From: Anaerobiospirillum sp. NML120448
GTDB lineage: Bacteria > Pseudomonadota > Gammaproteobacteria > Enterobacterales > Succinivibrionaceae
Assembly (NCBI RefSeq): GCF_023050945.1
Contig: NZ_JALKIM010000009.1
Coordinates: 21,034 to 85,033, forward strand
Direction: 5' to 3'
DNA: 64,000 nucleotides
The notes below the pieces were generated by a model. That model searched no databases and was not told the DNA's origin. It saw only the letters and a program-made list of their open reading frames with translations. This document shows positions 57,079 through 64,000 of this stretch, one piece after another; within the stretch, counting starts at the first letter, position 1, and every line of letters starts with the position of its first letter. The position numbers and the translations under genes are program-made.

Positions 57079-57635
57079 ACATTACTTCCTAAGGAAAATT
57101 ATAATAAAAGCTACTAAACCAAAGATTATACAAAGAATAAAGCCATTTTGACTTATTACCTAAAGCAACAATAGTTTAGCGTAAATTTAGCATGCACTTT
57201 TTAGACCTACCTTTTTATTTTACTACTTGAAGAAATCATATACCAAGAAACTCATATTATCGTGCTTACTTACTTACCTAACACAAGCTCATATGAAAGC
57301 TAAGGATAATAGAATATACTTTTTCCCCAAGTTGCAATATTTATGATTATCTCTACTAAGAATCCCATCAATTGGCTAAACAATAATAGTTAACAGCCAT
57401 TTAAGTTACTCCCTAATATGCGTGCTATTTCACACTTTTAAGTTAATTGTATGTAGCTTTTGGTTAATTTAGTATAGTTTGTGCCATAATCAATCATTGT
57501 CCTATCTAACAATATTACAAGCACTTTATTTACATACAGCTTATTGTAGTTAGGACTGCGTTTATTGAAAAAACATGGTTAATGTGTTTGTGTGGCTTTC
57601 CTATAGTAATAATTAGTGCTTTTTGACGATTTATT
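57079..57635. promoter_or_regulatory. Divergent intergenic region
   Basis: This AT-rich region should contain promoters for the 635-residue protein (leftward) and the AraC regulator (rightward). No operator-like palindrome stood out. Confidence 0.35.
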
Positions 57636-59942
57636 ATGAAAGACGAATCTCTTGCTCAGACTTTAAATCAAGATGCTGCTAATACCACTGGCTCCAATCA
57701 ACAGCTTAATTCAGCTCTGGCACCAGGCAGAATTTTTGAAAACAGTGATAGTTTATTAAATAATAGAGCCAATAATGGTCTTGCGGTGCATCCTATAGGT
57801 TCAGGCAAAGCAACTCACACTCAGCCACGCAAAGACCTTAATGAAAACATCAAACATGGTACCTCTGTCTTTCCTTTTGCTGCTTATATTTGGGAACCAC
57901 AGAACTTTCCATCACGTGTGACCCTACATTGGCACAAAGAGGTTGAGTTAGTAAGATTCTCTAAAGGAAGGTTTAAGATCTCAGTTGATATGCATGATTT
58001 AGTAGTAGAAAACGATGCTTTTTTACTGCTACCAGGCAATATTATGCATACTTTTGACTTGCCATCTCATTGTGAAGAAAGTGCCATTGTCTTTGATCCC
58101 AAGATGTTGGTCATGTCTCATTATGATGAAGTGCAATCAGAATTGTTTGATGCTCTACTTTCATCAAATATTCCTATTCCACCTATCATTACGCCTGAGC
58201 ACCCTGCTTTTAGTCGTATTGATAAGCTCTACCGTTATTGTGCTCGTCATGGCGCTACCAAGAATGCTTCTCATCGCTTATTGATTAAAGCTAAGCTCTT
58301 GGAAATTATTGCCCTCTATCATGAGTATGGTTTATTAAACCGTAAAGAGGCCAGCAAAAATGTTCTGCCATCTAAGCAGGATAAGCTCAAGGATCTCTTA
58401 AATTATATTGATTCCCACTTTGCAGGCCCAATGACCATTAGGGATGCTTCTTTACGTCTTGGTGTAACCGATCAATATTTCTGCCGCTATTTTAAGAAAG
58501 TAACAGGCATGTCCTTTACTGAGTACTTAGGAGATCTGCGCCTACGTAGAGCTGCTAAGGACATTGAGCTTACTACTAGACCTATTTCCGATATTGCTTT
58601 TGAAAATGGCTTTGAAAATACAGGCTATTTCTTTAAAAGCTTTAAGAGCAAGTTTGGTGTCACTCCTCTAAGATATCGCAAGCACTATATAGAGGAGAAC
58701 TTAGCTATGGCTAAAGACAACACCGATAATAACGTTGACCATAATCCAACTTTAAGCCCTATTGATATTGACCATACCTCTGCTGCTTTTAACAGTGATA
58801 TGAATGTCAACAAAACAGCTCCTTCTATTAAGCACAACCATGAGCACCATACTGATCAAGGTACTATTACCTTTAAGCAAAAGAGTGCTAATTACAAAGC
58901 TGAAGACACCCAGTACCTAAAAGACCAAGAAGTCTCTTTTAATCAAGATGAAGTTTTGGCTACCACTACTGATACTTTCAGTACTAGTACTAGTGCTAAT
59001 AACCATAACAGTGCTACTCCAACTCACGACACATCCTTCTTATTTGAAGATGAGGATGAATACGACTTACATAGCAGCCGCTCTAATATTGGTGGTTCTT
59101 TTGTCCACAGCAATATTGAGTTCTATGAAGATGACTATGAAACTGATGCAGATACTGAGGAACCACCAGTTGATAGCTATCAAGTACAATCTCATTTCAA
59201 AACTCGAGATGAGATCCATAGAGCACTCAAAATGCATAGCATTTCTCATTTAGATGCCCTTGATAATGAGGAAGATCTCTTTGACGACGATGAAATTGAA
59301 GAGGCTAACAGCACTAGCTTAGAGCGTGAATTTGCTACTAACCAGTCAATTAATAATAGCGACTCAGGTCTTTATGAAATTGATGATACCAGAGCTTTGT
59401 ATCCTAACGGCTTGAATAGCAAAATTGCCCCTCATAAGATTAAGGGCAGCCCAAGCAGCGATAGCAAGAACGCTAACATAGCTAGTCGTGAAAACTCGAC
59501 TGCTAAAAAAACAGTTTTTGCCCTACAAGAGCGCTTAAATCTTGATAGACTGAGTAAGAATAAAGCCTCAGCTAAATCAGCTAGCTCTAAGAGCAACTTA
59601 AAAAACTTCAAGGATAGTGATGCGCAATCACCATCTTTAGCAGCTGCGGCTATTGCTAAAAAGACTAAACAACCAATTAACTCTAAACTTAGCGATCAAG
59701 ATAATCAGATCGAAGAAGAATTTTGGTTTGATGATCAGGGCAATTTGCGCTCTAAAATTAACAAGCGCAAGAGTAAGAGCATTATTGAGCAAGAGTCTAA
59801 CCTTGAAAAGTCAGCCTCAGCTATTAACAATAAGCCTAATTTAAAGGCTGACACCACTAAAGCCAAGGCCAAAACTCCATCAGAAATTCGTGACAAAATT
59901 GCCGAATTAGAACGCAAAAAGAACGATCCTTTTGGCCTTTAA
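57636..59942 (+). CDS. AraC-family regulator with a ~410-residue disordered C-terminal extension
   Basis: The first 350 residues form a standard AraC regulator. After a polar N-terminus, a cupin sensor domain (about 75-165) has FPSRVTLHWHKEVELVRFSKG and LLLPGNIMHTFDLP; the double helix-turn-helix (about 250-350) has MTIRDASLRLGVTDQYFCRYFKKVTGMSF and PISDIAFENGFENTGYFFKSFKSKFGVTP. Typical members stop there. This one continues to 768 residues with Asp/Glu/Asn/Ser-rich, then Lys/Ser/Ala-rich sequence without hydrophobic core, probably disordered, ending in a short helix (EIRDKIAELERKKNDP). The open frame without stops over 1.2 kb and a terminator right after it argue that the tail is real. Neighbouring GH13 and GPH genes are likely targets. 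Confidence 0.88.
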   Translation: MKDESLAQTLNQDAANTTGSNQQLNSALAPGRIFENSDSLLNNRANNGLAVHPIGSGKATHTQPRKDLNENIKHGTSVFPFAAYIWEPQNFPSRVTLHWHKEVELVRFSKGRFKISVDMHDLVVENDAFLLLPGNIMHTFDLPSHCEESAIVFDPKMLVMSHYDEVQSELFDALLSSNIPIPPIITPEHPAFSRIDKLYRYCARHGATKNASHRLLIKAKLLEIIALYHEYGLLNRKEASKNVLPSKQDKLKDLLNYIDSHFAGPMTIRDASLRLGVTDQYFCRYFKKVTGMSFTEYLGDLRLRRAAKDIELTTRPISDIAFENGFENTGYFFKSFKSKFGVTPLRYRKHYIEENLAMAKDNTDNNVDHNPTLSPIDIDHTSAAFNSDMNVNKTAPSIKHNHEHHTDQGTITFKQKSANYKAEDTQYLKDQEVSFNQDEVLATTTDTFSTSTSANNHNSATPTHDTSFLFEDEDEYDLHSSRSNIGGSFVHSNIEFYEDDYETDADTEEPPVDSYQVQSHFKTRDEIHRALKMHSISHLDALDNEEDLFDDDEIEEANSTSLEREFATNQSINNSDSGLYEIDDTRALYPNGLNSKIAPHKIKGSPSSDSKNANIASRENSTAKKTVFALQERLNLDRLSKNKASAKSASSKSNLKNFKDSDAQSPSLAAAAIAKKTKQPINSKLSDQDNQIEEEFWFDDQGNLRSKINKRKSKSIIEQESNLEKSASAINNKPNLKADTTKAKAKTPSEIRDKIAELERKKNDPFGL

Positions 59943-59953
59943 CCCCAATCTTT

Positions 59954-59985
59954 AGCCCCATTGTTCCAAACTCTGGGGCTTTTTA
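59954..59985 (+). terminator. Terminator of the AraC-type gene
   Basis: AGCCCCA/TGGGGCT form a 7-bp stem followed by TTTTT, 12 bases past the stop codon. Confidence 0.8.
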
Positions 59986-60047
59986 TTGATTCTCTCCCAA
60001 ACTCCCCAATAGCCCCTTAAGCAAGAGCCACCAAATAAAAAATCAAG

Positions 60048-60419
60048 CAACCGCACTAGCCAGAATACAGGCTCTACCCTACATTACCTAAACTTAACAG
60101 CAAGTACTCTACTGATGGCATCCATTACTATCTTATGAAGACGGAGCACCATGGATGTAGACCATGGATGGCAACCGCACTAGCAAGAATACAGACTCTA
60201 CCCTCCATTACCTAAACTTAACAGCAAGTAATCTACTGATGGCATCCATTACTATCTTATGGAGTCGGAGCACCTTTGGTGGAGACTATGGAAGGTAACC
60301 ACACTAGCCAGAATACAGACTCTACCCGCAATTACCTAAACTTAGCAGCAAGCTCTCCACTACTGGCATCCAAGGCCATCTTATGAAGACTTAGCACCTG
60401 GGCTATTGGTAGAAAAAAA
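60048..60419. repeat. 124-bp tandem repeat, 3 copies
   Basis: Copies begin at 60048, 60172 and 60296, all with (C/T)AACC(G/A)CACTAGC, followed by CAGAATACAG, CTCTACCC, ATTACCTAAACTTA and ATCTTATG at matching places. Copies 1 and 2 are more alike than copy 3. The 124-bp unit is not a multiple of three and has no open frame, so it is non-coding. It lies between the AraC gene and the CRP-like site of the GH13 gene. Confidence 0.92.
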
Positions 60420-60460
60420 TTAATAGGCAAAAGTTTTAATGAGGCAAACTACGGTTGTTT

Positions 60461-60476
60461 TGTGATAGAGGTCACT
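60461..60476 (+). promoter_or_regulatory. CRP-like site before the GH13 gene
   Basis: TGTGA-TAGAGG-TCACT agrees with nine of ten conserved CRP positions. It lies 370 bp upstream of the GH13 start and just past the tandem repeats. Confidence 0.55.
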
Positions 60477-60843
60477 AATATTGCCGCCCCTTAATAACTC
60501 ATGGTTAATCTAGTGTGCTTTTTAGCCAAAAAGTCATAACAGATTATCCTATTAGCTCTCTATAATTGCTCTTGTAGGAACGGGGGTAAATGTTCACTAC
60601 ATCGGCTTTTACTCTTAATTATTTCCTAAAAGTTTATTTTATTCAGAATCTGATTTAGTTTTCGCTATAGGTTAATCTAAGCAAGTTTTTAACCTTTAAT
60701 AAGCAAGACTAAAGTCATGTGTATGATTTTATAGTTGTACTTTTACATTAGACTGATTAACACTAATTAAGTCATTACGTGTGTGTGTTAGAGTCAGCTA
60801 TTGTCTAATTGTGTTTGTTTTTATGTAATTGTTGGAGAAGAAT

Positions 60844-62517
60844 ATGCAAACCAAGTGGTGGCATGGCAAAGTAGCCTATCAAATTTATCCAAAGAGCTTC
60901 AAAGATACCAATGGTGATGGTTTTGGTGATTTACCAGGTATTATTGAAAAGATCCCTTATTTAGCTGACTTAGGTATTGAGCTCTTATGGATCTCTCCTA
61001 TTTATAAGTCACCTTTTGCAGATCAGGGCTATGATATTGCTGACTACCAAGATATCGACCCTATCTTCGGTTCCTTAGAAGACTTCAAGAAGTTAAAGGC
61101 TGAGGCTGATAAGTACGGTATCGGCATTATCATGGACTTAGTTGTAAACCACTGCTCTGATGAGCACGAGTGGTTTAAGAAGGCTAGTGCTGATCCAACT
61201 TGTGAAGAAGCCTCTTACTTTATTTTCCGTGAAGGCAAGGATGGCAAAGAGCCAAACAACTTACGTGCTTGCTTCGGCGGCAGCGTATGGGATAAGGTTC
61301 CAGGCCAAGACAACCTTTACTACTGCCACTTCTTCCACAAGAAGCAACCAGATCTCGATTGGTTCAATCCAAAACTTCGTGAGAAGATCTATGAGATGAT
61401 GAACTGGTGGTTAGTGGACATGGGTATTGCTGGCTTCCGTGTTGATGCCATTATGTGTATCGGTAAAGATCCTACCTATCCTATGTACACTCCTGATAGC
61501 GTAGGCGATGGCATGTGCTCCTGCGGCGTTATGAACAGCCAAAACGTTGATGTTGCCTTAAACTTCTTACGTGAAATGAATAGCCGTACCTTCCACCCTA
61601 ACGATAAGTTCTCCGTAGGTGAAGTATTTGGTATTTCTAAGGACAACGTAAAAGACTTTATTGGCGATGATGGTGTATTTAGCTCCATCTTTGATTTCTC
61701 CGCTCGTGAAGCTTTAACCAAGCACTTCTGCTTCTATGGCTTTGAGAAGTTAAGCGTAGCCCAATACCGTAAGGTAATTTTTGAGGCTCAAAAGACTGCT
61801 GGTGATATTGGCTTCTTAGCTCCAGTTATCGAGAACCATGATGAGCCACGTGGTGTTTCTACCTACTTACCACTTATGTGGTAAAACGCCAAGGGTGCTA
61901 AGGCCTTAGGTACTGTAAACCTCACCTTAAAGGGCGTTCCTTTCGTATTCCAGGGCCAAGAGCTTGGTATGCTTAACACCAAGTTTGACAACATCGATGA
62001 GTTAGATGATTGCCAGAGCAAGGATCAATACCAGATGTGTCAAGAGCAAGGCTTATCTGAGACCGTTACTATGCAGGTCTTAAATGATCAAGCCCGTGAC
62101 CATGGCCGTGTTCCAATGCTATGGGATGATAGCGAGTACGCTGGCTTCTCAACTGTTAAGCCATGGATGAAGGTTAACCAGGACTACAAGACTGTTAACG
62201 TAGCCTCTGAGCAAAAGGATCCTAACTCTGTACTTAACTACTACAAGACCTTAATCAAGTTACGTAAAGATCCTAAGTACATTGAGGCCTTTACTTATGG
62301 TGAGTTTGTTGCCTTAGAGGATCCAAACGACCACACCATCGCTTACTTACGTAAGGGCAAAGAGCACACCTTAATGGTAGTTGCAAACTTTGGTGCTGCT
62401 CCAGTTAAGTTTGACGTTAACGAGAACAGCCAAATCTTATTATGCTCCGATAAGGCTACCATCGAGAACAAGCAAGTGATTGTTCCAGAAGGCACTGCTG
62501 TCATCGTATTGCTTTAA
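60844..62517 (+). pseudogene. GH13 alpha-glucosidase interrupted by an in-frame TAA
   Basis: The full frame encodes about 557 residues of a GH13 oligo-1,6-glucosidase/alpha-glucosidase type enzyme. The first 346 residues contain the start WWHGKVAYQIYPKSF, the calcium-type loop DTNGDGFGD, DLVVNHCSDEH, the nucleophile in GFRVDAI, the acid/base in SVGEVFG and the third carboxylate in ENHDEPR. Codon 347 (61882-61884) is TAA; translation in the same frame then continues perfectly with NAKGAKALGT, LKGVPFVFQGQELGM and the C-terminal beta domain to 62517. One base change (for example CAA to TAA) explains it. GGAGAAG precedes the ATG at 60844. Either a nonsense pseudogene or a sequencing error; a truncated enzyme would lack part of the barrel. 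Confidence 0.85.
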
Positions 62518-63131
62518 TTAAGGTTTAAACACCAAAAGGCAATATTTCTGCCTACACAACTAAAGCTCATTTGAGCACACACCTCAAGAGGCCTTGTTTA
62601 CCCACAAGGCCTCTTTTTATTTTTTGTAATCATAAGTGACCAACCCCACAGGCGAGCACTAGGCAAGTGCTTGGCAAGACCAATGAGACTCCAGATCATC
62701 AAAGTTAACCTATTTGCCCAAACAGCTCTCTATACTAGCTCCTACTAGTGCATTAAAATGGATAGTTTTTGTAAATTTTGGAATAAAAATGCAACTATTT
62801 GATGCAAAGTTGCATGTTATTTTTCGCACGTTTTTACAGTTTTTTTAAATAGACATAGGGAGATAATTAGAAAAACTAACTCTTGCTATGTGTGTATGCA
62901 GTTGTATTAATTGTTTAAGATAATTATGTACTAAAGAGATTCCAGATTTATCTGATAAAGGCTTTTTATCCTAGCCCTCTAGTAGATTAGCTGTTTGTCT
63001 TTGATATCTCATCTCTTCTGTCATATTACTCTAGTGATTAAGCAACTATTTGATAGTGTCTAAACCCTAACCGTCTTCTTTAGAAAAACTTTGGTTAAGA
63101 GGTTTAGACCAATTACTCTTTAGGAGTTAAT
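62518..63131. other. Gap between GH13 and GPH genes
   Basis: Apart from the terminator at 62586-62625, I see only AT-rich upstream sequence of the transporter gene. Confidence 0.4.
62586..62625 (+). terminator. Terminator after the GH13 gene
   Basis: AAGAGGCCTTGT and ACAAGGCCTCTT form a perfect 12-bp stem, followed by TTTATTTTTT. It is still intact although the gene upstream is interrupted. Confidence 0.9.
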
Positions 63132-63902
63132 ATGCTTTTTCCGATTTTTGCCAACAACCCCAATAAGAATCAAAATTTGGGATTTAGTGAGAAGTTTGCC
63201 TATGGCTTAGGTGATTTTGCCTCTAATATCATGTGGGCACCAGCAGCAGCTCTCTTACTCTACTATTACACTGAATTTGTAGGTGTAAACATTGCGATAG
63301 TTGCTACTATCATGTTCTTTTCTCGATTTTTAGATGGCTTTTCAGACCTTTTTGTCGGCTGGTTAGTTGAGCGCACTAATAGCCCTTATGGCAAAACTCG
63401 TGTTTGGATTTTGCGCATGATCGTACCTTTCTTTATTGCTATGGTGGCAATGTTCTCTGTGCCATCAGGTATGGGCGAAACCTTTAAGTACGTTTATATT
63501 TTCTTCTCCTACAACTTTGCTATTACTGTAGTTTACACAGCCATCAATCTTCCTTATGGCGCTCTTACTACAGCCATTACCTCTGATAGTTATCAACGCT
63601 CTATCATTACGATCTATCGTATGATTTTTTCTACAACTGGCTACACTTTATCCATGCTTGTAGCTCTGCCAATGGTTGAGTTTTTTGGCAACGATCAATT
63701 TGCTTGGTCTATCACCTTTGCCATTTTAGGTGCAATTGCCTGCTTGAGCTTCTTTATTACCTTTATCTTCTGCCAAGAGCGTATTGTTGAGCCGCCAGCA
63801 CCTAAGACCTCTTTAAAGAAAACTTTAAGCGATATTAAAGAGATTTTTCACAACAAATATTGGCTTTATTTAACGCAACTTGGGGAGATGAATTTTGTAT
63901 AA
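63132..63902 (+). pseudogene. Truncated GPH-family sugar:cation symporter
   Basis: The 256-residue product is the N-terminal half of a glycoside-pentoside-hexuronide:cation symporter (MelB/YicJ type, normally about 450-500 residues). It shows FSEKFAYGLGDFASNIMW, FSRFLDGFSDLFVGWLVERTNSPYGKTRVWI (the family's D..D..G..G..R.. region) and NLPYGALTTAITSD. Homology continues to about IFHNKYW and then stops with YLTQLGEMNFV and TAA, where helix 7 should begin. It may be cut by an insertion or deletion; a new gene starts 30 bases later. AGGAG precedes the ATG. Confidence 0.85.
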
Positions 63903-63903
63903 T
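63898..63903 (+). promoter_or_regulatory. -10-like hexamer at the break of the GPH gene
   Basis: A perfect TATAAT overlaps the premature stop of the symporter and lies 30 bases before the ATG at 63933. No clear -35 element is visible 16-18 bases upstream. Confidence 0.3.
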
Positions 63904-63932
63904 TTTAGTATAACCGTAATCAAGGAGCTAGA

Positions 63933-64000
63933 ATGCCTAAATCCGAGCCTTATGTTGCACCTAAAATTAATGAGTCAATAGATTCATTAGATTCTTTTTT
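63933..64000 (+). CDS. Start of an unrecognised gene, cut by the window end
   Basis: An ATG with AAGGAG 6 bases ahead opens a frame that reads MPKSEPYVAPKINESIDSL and runs to the window edge. The sequence is hydrophilic and does not continue the symporter. Position right behind the truncated symporter suggests it belongs to an inserted element, perhaps a transposase or accessory gene, but the visible part is too short to tell. Confidence 0.45.
   Translation, partial: MPKSEPYVAPKINESIDSLDSF

Larger units (their letters stand above)
59986..60843. other. Upstream region of the GH13 gene
   Basis: It carries the 124-bp tandem repeat (60048-60419) and a CRP-like site (60461-60476). No other gene is seen. 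Confidence 0.5.

Noticed and set aside
60048..60419. CRISPR array
   Set aside because: The repeats are 124 bp long, contiguous and without unique spacers, and no cas gene is present.

Overview
The window looks like chromosome from a low-GC, anaerobic, carbohydrate-fermenting Gram-negative bacterium. Anaerobic features are rubrerythrin and an oxygen-sensitive 2-oxoacid:ferredoxin-type oxidoreductase operon. Gram-negative features are several Sec signal peptides, a periplasmic DsbA-like protein, ChvE/GguAB-type sugar uptake and CRP-like sites. A gut or rumen gammaproteobacterium such as a member of the Succinivibrionaceae would fit, but no rRNA or marker gene is present, so this is inference. 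Coding density is low, roughly 60% by my count, and long AT-rich gaps carry islands of degenerate GGC/GCC-rich simple repeats.

Layout. 0.1-0.4 kb: three tandem tRNA-Pro(UGG) genes with a consensus promoter and terminator. 1.2-3.4 kb: rubrerythrin and an exported flavodoxin-like protein. 4.9-9.0 kb: two paralogous DUF4405-type cytochrome b membrane proteins, a small exported protein and an unusual Lgt. 9.4-20.2 kb: a sugar uptake and catabolism locus, all on the minus strand: ChvE-like binding protein, GguA-like ATPase, GguB-like permease, a xylulokinase-type kinase fused to a DUF4867 domain, an L-fucose/L-arabinose isomerase-family protein, and a LacI-type regulator. A recurring palindrome (GTGCTCG..CAC) lies in front of several of these genes. 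21-26 kb: a small anchored protein, a DsbA-family oxidoreductase, a Bcr/CflA efflux pump and a second LacI regulator. 26.3-32 kb: a 5.8-kb gap with no convincing gene. 32-36.5 kb: CscB-like permease, GH32 fructosidase and aldose epimerase, the likely sucrose/fructan set. 36.8-41.4 kb: an exported hypothetical protein, a BrxR/CapW-like WYL regulator and a ROK regulator.

43.6-48.2 kb: a four-gene 2-oxoacid oxidoreductase operon (gamma, alpha, beta and a GltD-like flavin/Fe-S protein) that could connect 2-oxoacid oxidation to NAD(P). 48.4-57 kb: accessory genes, namely a MORN/YwqK-like repeat protein, two tandem DUF2262-like paralogues, an exported protein, a SMODS-associated NUDIX-like protein with an internal insertion, and an unrecognised 635-residue protein. 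57.6-64 kb: an AraC regulator with a 400-residue disordered tail, a 124-bp x3 tandem repeat, a GH13 alpha-glucosidase interrupted by an in-frame TAA, and a GPH-family sugar symporter cut off after about 250 residues and followed at once by a new reading frame.

Together the genes describe import and breakdown of monosaccharides, sucrose/fructan and alpha-glucosides, probably under CRP plus local LacI/ROK/AraC control, feeding an anaerobic 2-oxoacid oxidoreductase. The last sugar cluster appears to be decaying. The most unusual items are the kinase-DUF4867 fusion with its operator family, the Lgt lacking the usual HGG histidine beside a His-rich insert, the long-tailed AraC protein, and the 48-57 kb accessory group.
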